The notes beneath the pieces are model-generated. The model did not search any database. It was not told the origin of the DNA and saw only the letters and a list, made by a program, of their open reading frames with translations. Position numbers and translations under genes: made by a program. 64,000 bases of DNA from Paratinospora sagittata (lineage: Eukaryota > Streptophyta > Magnoliopsida > Ranunculales > Menispermaceae), in the NCBI GenBank assembly GCA_035771175.1, contig CM069612.1:23604987-23668986 (forward strand), written 5' to 3'. Within the stretch, counting starts at the first letter, position 1, and every line of letters starts with the position of its first letter. This document shows, in pieces, positions 44,191 through 56,471 of the stretch.

Positions 44191-47100
44191 AGTTCACTCA
44201 GAGCAAATATTATATATTTGTATTTTTTTTTAAATAATAATAATGAAAATAATAATAATAACTCAGATGTCCGGTCAAAACTTAAGTTCATCTTAAGTCA
44301 ATCAGTTAAACCATTAGTCAACTATTTGATCAATTATGTGAGTCAATTTTATTGCAGACGGTGCTTGGACAGTTTTGCAACCAATTGACCTGTCAATTGA
44401 TTAATAATAGACTTATAGGTGGGCAATGGTCAAATGATAATTAACCAATTAATCAAAATTCAAAATAATAATTTGTCTACCAAACAGTTCAAGAGAACTG
44501 AAACTTTGAATTATAACCTTTTCTTTTCTTTTCTTTTTTATCAAGATAGTATTTTGGTGGTTAAAAGGCGTTTATGAAAAAAAAATGTGAAAAATCTACA
44601 TAATCCAATGTTATTATATAATTTCCAGTCAACAGTTATTGGTGGCTTGTTGATTTTTATTTTTTTTAAAATTTTTTGAAATATACTTTAAAACATATTC
44701 TATAAATACAGATTATTAACATTTGTCTTGAAAGTTATTACATTACTTCGAATTATGCATTAACACATAATTTAAAATAATCTAGTAACTTTTAAAGATA
44801 ATGTTAACAAAATATATATGTTAGTGAAGCAAATGTGGGATGAAAGATTAGCAAAACCGTTTTCTCTAAGGATTCAATGCTTAGGTGATACCATATTAGA
44901 AAGCTTATTAATTAAGATTACTTAATCAATATAATTTTAAAGTTGAGTTATTCATATGACCTCCTATTTTTCACAAATTAAAGTATCAAACAACCATTAG
45001 GAATATTATTAGGGGTCTTGCAATTGGGAAGAAAAACAAATTAATGGTACTTAAAGGAATCTTTTAAGTGAACGAAGGACTATTCTGTTTAAAAATCCAA
45101 TCCTAGTACTATGGTATCTTCTGTCATTTTCATGCATGCTTTAGTACATAAAAAATAATATATGTGTGTGTTCACTCGCGTGTACGGACATGTGTACACA
45201 TTTCCTTTATGGCTAATGATTATATATATATATATTAAAAATAATATGATTTATAGTGTACTTTTAAAAATGTATCAAACTCATTCCTGACCCATTACAG
45301 GGTTAGAGTAGAATATAAAACAATAGTTATGTAACTATAACTTATCAAATAATTAAAGAATCCATCTCTAGTGTCATAAAATGTATATATGGAACAAATT
45401 ATCAAGCATGGTGACTTCTCAACAACATTCTTTTCATGCATAAATACAAACAAATATATAATGATATTAATATATGTTTTAAAACTATGGCATATGGAAC
45501 CTATATAGAAAGCCGTGCCAAATAATGCCCTTAATTTCCACTGTTAATAAATAGTCGTGGTTATGATCAGGGGAACCAATAGAGAATATATGTAAAACAA
45601 TTGGACACCATTAAATAAGGTGTCTTGCTTATATATATATATATAACAAATGAACGCAAAATTCTTATTTGTGTCAAGTTGGCAAAATAATACATACTTC
45701 TGAAATTGTTTTTAGTAATAAGTGGACTATTCATATTATGGGCGACAATATAGGTCACAACATGATAACATAAGTTAAAATTGACACGTAATAAATGAGT
45801 TTAAATTTTACATAAACAGATGCGGGTTAAAATAAATTTAACCAATTAGACATGATTAAATTTTATGTCAAAATTAAGTAGACCTGCTAAATTCAAAATT
45901 GACCCATTTAATATGATTATATTTTGTGTTGAGACTTATGTTATGTGTGAAGACTTTTTAATATTTTATCTCATGTGTTGATACTCTAACTTTATAATAT
46001 TTTATTTTGTCTTTACTATATAGTTGTATAATTATAATTTTAAATTTTTTATTTATATGTTAATTTAGAATTTATATATGATAAATATGTTAAAATGAAC
46101 TTATTTAAGCTTTAAGGGTTATAAATAAGTTAACCTATTTAACCAATTTATTAAACGTGTCGGGTTTGAGTTTGCATATAATGACACTTTGTTTAAACGT
46201 GTTGTGTTTAGATTTATAATATATTTTATTATATACGATTACGACCCGACTGATTAGGACACGATAACACGAATTGCGACATTTAATTCATATCATAAAA
46301 AGTTGCTTATAAAGCGTCCCTTAAAAGTTTATAAATTAATTAGCTAAGACAAGTGAAAAGGGAATCATTCAAAGATTAATTATATATCTGAGTTCAACTA
46401 TTCTTACTCATACAATGACGTCTTTAAATGTTTGTGACGTGCCACAGAAAATTAATGAGCCCCACAATACCCTTGACCTAAAAATAAGGATTAATTATAT
46501 ATACTCACATAATTATCAAGCTTTCTCAAGTCTCACTAACCCTTTTTTATTAAAAAAAGAAAAGAAAAAAAAGATGTCCATCGGTGTAACACAAATCAAG
46601 ATCAATGTCATAGTCCAACCAAAAAAGATTCCTCAATCATTAAGTTGAAGAATATTAGTTTAAAAAGAAATTCACATTATGGTCAGCCATACTAATTTAT
46701 AATGCCAACAAGAAAAACTTAAAAAAAAGGTTGGAAAACTTAGAGATATGATCATCACTTTTGTCGCACCTTTGACCTTTGTCCATTGTATTCTTTTCTT
46801 TTACTATAAAAACTAATTTTAATATTAAAGAGGATTATACAAAAAAAAAAAAATCTATTCAACTATTTTGTATTCTTCCTTGCATTTTCTATTTTTCTGG
46901 TTCTTAATTTAATAGTAACAATCCTTTGTCGTACCCTTCTAGTTCATATCTTTATATATATATATTTCTCAATTTTATTTTTATTTCTGGACTATGAAGA
47001 CATTTTTGCATTTTTAGAACCTTTGTGTGTAACTTTTTGAATTGAGGATAGATTTTCCTCTTCTTTCATAAATTAGATACAACAGCCCGGAAGTACAATT

Positions 47101-49043
47101 TCCATCATATTCTACAGGAAAAAAAAGATAAATTTGTCTTTAAGAAATATTATTAATTAACATTTGACTGGCTTTAGCTCAACAAACGATAAACTGATTG
47201 GTGGTATTGCATTGTGGAAATATATCATTCTTTTTTCTAATTTCCTTATCTCACACCTCTTTTCAACCCTTTCTAATCCACTTAAATTAAGAGTTCAAAT
47301 GAAAAATTATGACTATATGAAGTTATGTCACTCAATAAATCCACAGGTCATTTAATTGACCTATAAGTTACTTAATGAATTTATTAATTATATATGTCAT
47401 GCAATTGATTAATTTTTCTTAAATATTGGTTAGTTAATTAAATCAGCTCATAAAGTATCTATGATGACTCACATTAACTGGGGATAAGTCAAGACAACCC
47501 ATTGTCATAAAAAATAAAAATAAATAAAAAAGCTCAATGTATACTATTTTTTTTTAAATTAATAAAAAAATAGTAAATCAAATTTTATGTAATGGAAAAT
47601 GTTTATGTAATAAATCTTATATCCAATTGATGTGGCAATATATCACGTCACTACATCGTGAGAGATTAAAAAAAAAAGCACTCATAAGATATATACCAAA
47701 ATCTGATGTCAGTTCAGAAGATATGTACCTTAATTTATATTTAAGCTGATGTGACAATATATACATGAGAGAGAAAAAAGAAAAAAAAATTATCTACCGC
47801 TCATCATATATCACATTAATATGATTTTGGGTATAATTTGAGAAATATTAATTTAACTATAAAAAATTGTAACTACAATGTAACTATACATTCATATTTA
47901 TTAAATCATTTATTATACATTTTAAGATATCCACATCTGATGAACATAAATATATAATTGTATATTTTTATAATTAAATTAACATTTCTCACTTTTAAAA
48001 ACATTTCACTAAATATTGAGCGCACGTATCCATTACTCCATTTTAACGTTTGAATCTTATTTAATGAGAGGCAACTCAACGTATTATACGGGCTTGATCC
48101 AAAAGATTCTACAAATAAAAGAAAGCACCTAAACACAAGACAAAGGAGTATTGGAAAAAATTAGTACACTTCGTGACGTCTATGGTGACATGTAATGTAT
48201 AAGACAGCCAACGTACTCACATGACAATTTCAATGCCATGCAAATATTCACTAGACGACGATAGATAGTGGTGCGAGCCACACGCACCCAAACATGCCAC
48301 TCTATTACAGCATAGCCAACGCGTTACGGCACAATAATACGCGTGAAAAGGGATGAAGAGTTCATATTTGTTTTGGATTGGGATAGATACGTATCCGTCG
48401 ACAAGACAGGCGTTATGGGGGCACTCAATAATTCAGTTCTGATGATAAGAAGGTCACGTGGTTAATTTCTCTCAAAATCTCTCTTTTCTTTTTTTTTTGG
48501 AAATTTTCTAGAAAATAAAATATTTTGAATAAATGATCTATTGGGCACCATTGAAAAATTAAGAAGTTATCATAAACCAATTATAGACAATCAGTTTTAT
48601 GATATGGTTGGTTTGGTATATAATAGAGGCAGTTTGGCATACAATACAAGAGATCAAATTGAAATTGAGATGGGGTCACATTTGTTAGAGATGATTATTA
48701 TTATTGTTGTTGTTATTTATTATTTTATTTTTTTCTTTTCATACTAACCTTGTGAACTGAGGGAAGACTCCTTTGAAGGAAAATCAGATCCTTCATATAA
48801 CACTACACTTTATGAAATATGAAAGTTTAAACAAAGTAAATTCGAAAATAAGGAACACAAGAGCCCAATATAAAACACAAAGGCTTAAAATAAGCTACTC
48901 TATTAAACCATGGCAGATCAACATTTTTAAGAAGAATAGAACCCTTAATTTTATGAATAGAGGAAATGCCTCTAACCATCAACCCTATTGGTGATTAATG
49001 ATTGATATAACTCTCGGTGGGTAGAGAACTAGACCTCTCATTT

Positions 49044-49047
<4 letters not shown>
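44191..49047. other. Long AT-rich intergenic region, no gene seen
   Basis: No recognisable exon chain in about 4.9 kb. Contains a degraded hairpin MITE near 44700-44825 ('TTCGAATTATGCATTAACAC'), (TA)n near 45222, 45630 and 46955, and a somewhat CG-richer patch at 48180-48400 with ACGCGT-like motifs. Short frames show no domain. Confidence 0.55.

Positions 49048-49102
<55 letters not shown>
49048..49102. repeat. (AT)n microsatellite
   Basis: About 54 bp of uninterrupted AT alternation. Confidence 0.95.
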
Positions 49103-49104
<2 letters not shown>

Positions 49105-49479
49105 AACAATACCTACTCTAAACATTTATCTTAATAACTCAAAGTTGAACAAATATTTTAGTTTAAAATTTTAATTAAAATTATTATTTTTAATTTATCT
49201 GAATATTGTGTTATCTCCTTATTAAGTTAAAGGTAATTAATGTGGAAATGCAAGTTGCCCAAGTGTCCCATGTCTACATTCATTCTCTTGGATTCATAAT
49301 TTTGACGGTATAGTTAAACTCTCATTTCCCTTTGCTTCTCTTACTTTCAAGTTTATTTTATATGTGATTTTTCTGTTTTAATTTTTTTAATCTTAAGATT
49401 TGTGCATGGTGATTTATTTTTTTTTGAATGAGATTCTTTTTAGAAAAGGAAAGTGTGATTTTTTTTTTTTTTTGGGTGA

Positions 49480-49925
49480 AAGAAAAGAATTAAGGAAGAG
49501 AGAGAATGATCAAACCTTGAAATGCTTTTAATCGAAACCAAGCTAGGGCTTTTGTTTCGCTATTTTAAGGTAAGAAGAACACGATAATTGAAATGGGACA
49601 AGGACTTAGGTTGGAGCTTTTGATTTGTTCTTTTTAGGGAAGAAGAAGAACACAATGATCGAAATATGAAGAGAGTTGGACCTTTGGTTTGCGCTCTTTT
49701 CAGGGAAGAACACAACCATTGATTGAGTGAAGAAATAATTAATGCATGAGTGCAGTATTAGATAGAAGAGAATGCCATTGATTGAGTGAAGAAACACTGA
49801 AGAAGAATGACAAAAGGGCGTGCAATTGAATTTCGAAGAGCAGGAAGATTTACTAGAAAGCTCTAATACCAACTTGAATTTTAACACTCTTAACTCAAGT
49901 TTACTGAGTGGTGTAAGTTCCATAT
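49480..49925 (-). mobile_element. Possible retrotransposon relic with primer-binding-site-like sequence
   Basis: On the minus strand, TGGTATTAGAGC (49860-49871) differs by one base from the initiator-tRNA primer site used by the Copia above, in a comparable position after 'AAATTCAAGT'. The rest is two to three diverged repeats of about 70 bp ('GGAAGAA..AACACAA.GATCGAAAT'). No coding domain. Tentative. Confidence 0.3.
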
Positions 49926-50940
49926 ATATACATATACTACTTTATAGATCGAAGATGACTATACAATCGTTGGATTGAATCCACATGTTACACATCTCTA
50001 GACCCTGATCAAGAGCTGAGCTGGAAGCTGTTATATCATTTATATAACTAAATATCATTTATATATATTTTTAAATTATACTCGGATAAAACACCTGAGC
50101 ACTTGGCAGGATTGAAAACTTGTATCAGTAATTAGTGCCATGTATAGGTATCTCATCACTTGCCTCATACAATGGTCCAAATGTCCCCTTTCTATTAGTT
50201 GAAGGCACATGCATTATATGTGTTGGAATTAAATTAGAAATATATTTATGATAATAGATTTATAGTCAGCAATAATGTGGAACAATGAAAAAGAAATAAA
50301 CAAAAGTTAAGTTCTCCAGGCATTTGCAATATTATATATAATTTACCACATTCGTTATAAATAGTTTGTCAATCTTTATACCATATATTATCATAAAAAT
50401 CTTGATTAAATTCTATGGCATGATTGTTATTATTATTTTATTGGGAATTGTCCCACCAATAATTCAACCATCGTTGTCTCCCACCCACCAATAATTCAAC
50501 CATCCCCAATTATACAATTATATAAATGTTTGCCCTTTCCCATAATAGTAAGCGCGCATATGGAAGAAGTTGGAACATTTGGCGCAATAGTTTGGCTACA
50601 CCATAAGAAGTAGAGAAATTAGCTACAAAATTTTGTGTTTACTTGTAGCGATATATGTTCTCTTGTAGTTAGATATATGTTCTCTTGTAGTTAAACATTT
50701 AAAGTCGATTCCCAATTTATTATAGTGTGGCCATTATTTAACTTAATTTGATTTCTGAAGTGCTTGTCCTTTTAGTTATTATATCAAACAAAATCGCAAG
50801 ACTTTTTTCCCATATATATATAATTCCAAAGCAGGTGGCTGTCTGCTCAAATTTGAATGTTTATATAAATGGACAAGATCTATATATATATATTTCCAGT
50901 GCAGGTAGCTGTCTGCTCAAATTTGAATGTTTTTTTAGAA
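49926..50940. other. Intergenic, no gene seen
   Basis: AT-rich. At 50830-50935 a phrase of about 35 bp ('GCAGGT.GCTGTCTGCTCAA' followed by ATTTGAATGT) occurs twice, just before the minisatellite. Confidence 0.5.
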
Positions 50941-51640
50941 ATGGACAATTGGTGGGTGGAAGAGACAACGATACGTTTGAATTACTGGTGGGTGGGAGTG
51001 GGAGAGACAACGATATGTTTAAATTATTGATAGGTGGGAGTGGGAGAGACAACGATATGGTTGATGGGTGGGAGTGGGAGAGACAACGATATGTTTGAAT
51101 TATTGATAGGTGGGAGTGGGAGAGACAACGATATGGTTGATGGGTGGGAGTGAGAGAGACAACGATATGTTTGAATTATTGATAGGTGGGAGTGGGAGAG
51201 ACAACGATATGGTTGATGGGTGGGAGTGGGAAAGACAACGATATGGTTGATTGGTGGGAGTGGGAGAGACAACAATATGTTTGAATTATTGATGGGTGGG
51301 AGTGGGAGAGACAACGATATGGTTGATGGGTGGGAGTGAGAGAGACAACGATATGTTTGAATTATTGATGGGTGGAGTGGGGGAGTGGGAGAGACAACGA
51401 TATGTTTGAATTATTGATGGGTGGGAGTGGGAGAGACAACGATATGTTTGAATTATTGATGGGTGGGAGTGGGGGAGTGGGAGAGACAATGATATGTTTG
51501 AATTATTGATGGGTGGGAGTGGGAGAGACAACGATATGGTTGATGGGTGGGATGGGTGAGAGTGGGAGAGACAACAATATGTTTGAATTATTGATGAGTG
51601 AGAGTGGGAAAGACAACGATATGGTTGATGGGTGACCTAC
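50941..51640 (+). repeat. Minisatellite upstream of FLS2
   Basis: About 700 bp of tandem units built on GGGTGGGAGTGGGAGAGACA followed by ACGATATG, which alternate irregularly between a shorter unit ending GGTTGAT and a longer one ending TTTGAATTATTGAT. Some twenty units with few changes, hence young or homogenised. It creates spurious proline/serine-rich minus-strand frames. Confidence 0.9.
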
Positions 51641-52447
51641 CCAATTACCCAAGTTGGTTTTGCTTTAACGACGAAAATACAAATAAGTTAGTGAGAAACT
51701 AACATGTGGCGCAAATACGAGGTTCAGAGTTTACTAAATAAAAGACTCTCAGGAGTACTTGATCCAGAAGGTCAAAACCCACTAGGCCGTTGGTTCTGTC
51801 TTCTTTCCCGCCAACTGATTTCTCAGTGTCAGAAATCCAAACAAAAATGGTTTCACCCACACACACCTTGGCTGTTTCCGCAACTGATCACCAGAGACAA
51901 AGACCGCGAATCCATTCGAATCCCATCTTTCCCATGTCGGCAGGCAACAAATCTGCGAAAATTCATTCAACATTTTTTTTTTTCAGATTTGTTACGATTT
52001 GGGTTTTTGTTAAGATCTTTTGATGAATTTGGGGCTTTATATATGTTTTTTTGTACAGATTTTCGTTTTGATTTGAATTAATTTCTGATTTTTTTAAATG
52101 GGTCTAGTATAGTGAGAAAGAACTAATTGGTTTTTTGTCAAATTCGTCTTGTAGGGACAGTTTTCTTTTTGAGATTTTGATCTTGGGTTTCTTATTAATT
52201 CATTAGGTTTCAGTACTTTTTCTGCAAATGGTTCTCAAGAAAGAGACCTCTTTGAGTTCTTAGAATCTTGTGCTAAAAGTCAAAACTTTTTTTTTTTTTT
52301 TTCTCAATTCCTTTGAATCTGTTTAGGTCAATGAGCTAGGGTTTGAGATCTGGTTGATTCTAATATTTCTTGTAATCTATAAATCCCTTTTCTAGTTTCT
52401 GCCATTCTTCTCATTACTGGGTCATTTTGACTGATTCAAGAGCAGCA
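51641..52447 (+). promoter_or_regulatory. 5' region of FLS2
   Basis: Between the minisatellite and the ATG, without another gene. Two W-box cores for WRKY factors occur close to the start: AGTCAA near 52278 and TTGACT at 52427. Pyrimidine-rich stretch near 52285-52305. The exact transcription start cannot be read from sequence. Confidence 0.4.
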
Positions 52448-55400
52448 ATGGGATTTAGAAATTTGATTGTTTTGTTAGTGTTGTTGGCTTCTTGTTCTCT
52501 TTCATCTTCGGTTCAATCTTTGGATCTGAGCTCTCAAATCGAAATTGAGGCCTTGAAGGCCTTCAAGAACTCGATTATTCGTGATTCAGTTGAAACACTA
52601 GCAGACTGGACTGATGAAAATCATCACTGCAACTGGACCGGCATTGCCTGCGATTCGCTGTCTAACCGTGTAATTTCGATATCTCTACCCGGCAAGAAGC
52701 TCAAAGGCGAGATCTCGCCATTTCTGGGGAATATCTCGAGTCTTCAAATTCTTGATTTAAGCTCAAATTCATTCACTGGCTCAATTCCTTCTCAGATGGG
52801 TCTGTGCTTGGAGCTTTCAGAATTAGCATTGTTTGGTAATTCTCTGTCTGGTTCAATTCCTACGGAGCTTGGGTACCTGAGAAATCTTCAGGTTTTAGAT
52901 TTGGGGGAGAATTTTTTGAAATCAAGCATTCCTGAGAGCATTTGTAATTGCTTGGCTTTGACTGGGATCGCCTTCAACTCGAATAATCTCACTGGTAGCA
53001 TTCCTTCTTGCATAGGTAATTTGGCTAATCTTCAAATTTTTGTAGCTTATTCAAACAATTTGGTGGGTTCTATACCCTCTTCAATTGGTAAGTTGGGTCC
53101 TTTGCAAACTTTAGATTTGAGTCAAAATCAGTTATCCGGGGTTATACCTAGTGAGACTGGAAATTTATTGGAGTTACAGTACCTTCAGTTGTTTGAAAAC
53201 CAACTTCTTGGTAACATCCCACCTGAACTAGGGCACTGTAAGAAGCTTGTGTATTTGAATTTGTATTCCAATCAACTAAAAGGAAATATTCCTAGGGAGC
53301 TTGGAGATTTGGTCAATTTAGAAATGTTGCGGTTATACGATAATAAGTTATCTTCAACAATTCCTCCCTCATTGTCCAAATCCAGATTGCTGACCCATTT
53401 GGGTCTTTCACAGAATGAATTAACCGGAGCAATACCTTTTGAATTCGGGTATCTGAGGTCGTTGCAAGTACTGACCCTGCACTCGAATAACTTATCGGGA
53501 ACGATCCCTTTTTCACTGATGAACTTGTCGAATTTGACATACTTATCTTTAAGTTCCAATTCTCTAGTGGGGGAGATTCCACCAAACCTAGGATCACTTT
53601 ATAATTTGAAGAGCCTAATCCTTAGCAACAACCTCCTTGAGGGTTCAATCCCACCTAGCATCACCAACTGCACCAATCTTGTTAATATAACTTTGTCTTA
53701 TAATAGATTAACTGGACTGATCCCTGAGAATATGGGGAACTTTCAGAATTTAACCTTCTTCTCTGTTGGGAGGAACCAAATGTTCGGCGAAATCCCAGAA
53801 GAATTCTTCAATTGTACCAATCTTCACACTCTGGATCTAGCACGAAACAGTTTCAGCGGCTCACTGAAACGGAGCCTTGGAAGACTATCAAATCTTAGAA
53901 TACTGAGGGTCCACTCAAATAACTTCTCCGGACCAATTCCAAGGGAGATTGGCAATCTAAGCCTATTGATCAGTTTGGAACTAGGTAGAAACAATTTATC
54001 TGGTCAGATCCCTTCAGATATATCGAAACTTTCTTTCCTACAAGGTCTTTCCCTACCTGAGAATTCTCTAGAAGGTCAGATTCCTAAGCAAATTTTTGAA
54101 CTTCAAAAGCTTACTGATCTTCAGTTGCAGCTCAATAGATTCAGCGGTCCCATTCCAGATGATTTCTCGAAACTTGAGTGGCTTTCATACTTGGATCTCC
54201 ATGGAAATGGTCTCAGTGGATCAATACCCAGAAGCATCGGTTATCTTAATCGGCTTATGGGAGTTGATCTTTCGCACAATCAGTTAACGGGATCCATTCC
54301 TGGGTCCGTGATGGCAAGAATTAAAAATGTGCAGACATATCTGAACTTGTCAAACAATTTTCTGGAGGGAAGCATCCCAGATGAGCTTGGTTCACTGCAA
54401 ATGGTTCAGGCCATTGACATCTCAAACAATAATCTCTCTGGAAATATCCCTTCAACAGTTGGAGGCTGCAGGAATTTGTTGTCACTTGATCTTTCCGGAA
54501 ACAAACTCTCCGGTCAAGTTCCGGGCAGTATTTTCTCTCAGCTGGATTTGCTAACAAGGATGAATCTTTCAGGCAACAGATTGGGTGGCGTTGTCCCTGT
54601 GGACATAGCAAAGCTAGAACATCTGATTTCCCTTGATCTATCTCGGAATATGTTCCGTGGAAGAATTCCCGAGAATTTCACAAACATATATACTCTGAAA
54701 CATCTCAACCTTTCCTTCAATCAGCTCGAAGGCCCCGTTCCTACCACTGGTGTTTTCGCAAATCTTAGCCTTTCTAGTTTAGTAGGTAACCTTGCTCTCT
54801 GTGGACCAAAGTTTCTTAGGTCATGCAACAAGGAAACTGACTTTCATAAAAGAACAAGGTTAATCCTCATAATCCTGGGATCCATTCTTGTATTCTTACT
54901 CCTGGCCAGTGCATTCTTAATTCTCAAATATTCTTGCATCAAGAAGCGAAAGGTTGAGCAAGTTGAGAATCCAGCGATAAAATATTCATTAGCCCCAGTT
55001 CTCAAGAGATTTGATCATAAGGATTTAGAAATTGCAACCGGATCATTTAACGAATGTAATGTAATTGGAAGAAGTAGATTGAGTATAGTGTACAGGGGGA
55101 GATTGGAAAACAGGGGGACTATAGCTGTTAAGAAATTGAATATATCGGAGTTTTCTGCACTGTCGGAGAAGTGCTTTGACAGAGAACTGAATATCCTAAG
55201 CCATTTGAAACATAGAAATCTGGTTAAGATAGCTGGTTATGCATGGGAGAGTGGGAAATTCAAGGCTTTGGTTTTGGAGTACATGGAGAATGGGAGCTTG
55301 GAGAGCATTATACATGATCCTTCGACAGACAAGTCAAGATGGGCTTTCACAGAAAGGCTAGAAGTGTTTGTTTCTGTTGCTCATGGATTGGTTTATCTGC

Positions 55401-56074
55401 ACTCGGGTTATGGTTTCCCAATCGTTCATTGCGATCTGAAGCCTTCAAACATCCTCTTTGATGAAGATTGGACTGCCCATTTGAGCGATTTTGGAACTGC
55501 TCGGATGCTTGGTGTTCATTACCAGGAAGATAGCAACACTTCTTCTTCAGGATCTGCATTTGAAGGCACAATTGGCTACTTGGCGCCGGGTAATTCTTTT
55601 CAAACCAGTTCCTATCTTTGTGCTTATTTAAGTTCAATTAGATATCTTATTTTTCCTATTTTTTAAGTTTTTTTTATCTAATTTCACCATTACCACTTAC
55701 ACATTACTGATATATACATGTTTGCATTTGCAGAGTTTGCTTATATGAGAAAAGCTACTAGAAAAGCAGATGTTTTCAGCTTTGGTGTAGTGATAATGGA
55801 GTTCTTAACTGGAAGAAGACCAACTGGAACCATAGAACAGAATGGGATTCCAATAACTCTGCGACAGTTCGTGGAGTCTGCAATCTCGAAGGGAATCAAA
55901 AGTGTTCTTCAAGTGCTTGACTCAGATTTATCTTTGAATGCTTTGAGCCAAGAAGAAGAGAAAGTGGTAGAGCTGCTTGAACTGGCCTTGTCATGTACCA
56001 GCGCAGAGCCGGAGAATCGACCCGACATGAATGAGGTGTTATCTTCCCTTTTGAAGATTAGCAACTTGAATTAA
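52448..56074 (+). CDS. FLS2-type LRR receptor kinase (flagellin receptor)
   Basis: Two exons, 52448-55589 and 55734-56074; GT-AG, phase 1; 1160 residues (Arabidopsis FLS2 is about 1173). ATG at 52448 gives a signal peptide [20 protein letters not shown]. Then come the LRR N-cap ([12 protein letters not shown]...[10 protein letters not shown]), about 28 extracellular LRRs of the plant L.G.IP type (residues about 70-780), a membrane helix around 805-829 ([20 protein letters not shown]) and a kinase domain from about 865. ATP lysine is in IAVKKLN, catalytic loop [10 protein letters not shown] has Cys before Asp (non-RD, typical of immune receptors), DFG is in LSDFGTARM. The P-loop is degenerate (GRSRLS), as in FLS2. 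The intron falls after GTIGYLAP, just before EFAYMRK. FLS2 binds bacterial flg22 with co-receptor BAK1 at the plasma membrane. No disabling change seen. Confidence 0.93.
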
Positions 56075-56471
56075 GATAACAAGAAAGAAACCTATGTTTT
56101 CTTTCCTACTGCAAATTAAAATATCAGTTGGATTGAGAGCTATTGATGTTGAAAAGAAAAAAAGTAGTCTTCATGGTCTCTGTGAATAAAGATGAAAAGA
56201 ATCCTATGAAAGATGTGTAGACTGTAGTATTTGCAAAATTTTCTATTATATTATAACAAATCTCAATGAATTACAAGCTGAACCTTGAACCAATGATATC
56301 TGTGACCCAAGAGGGAAGCTGAGATGTCGGAATTTCAAATTGTCTACTCAGGTAATTCTCATGAAAATGTATTTTCCTAACATTGGATGCTTCCATGTCC
56401 AAAGTTTGATAGTTTGCAACTAATTAACTTTCAATGCTATAGATTTTTTTTTTTTTTGGCTAACTTAAATG
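56075..56471. other. Convergent spacer between FLS2 and pectate lyase
   Basis: Holds both 3' untranslated ends. A poly(T) run lies at 56446-56457. No gene. Confidence 0.6.

Noticed and set aside
51024..51531. Minus-strand proline/serine-rich open frames
   Set aside because: They are translations of the minisatellite; the repeat period keeps the frame open and there is no start context or domain.
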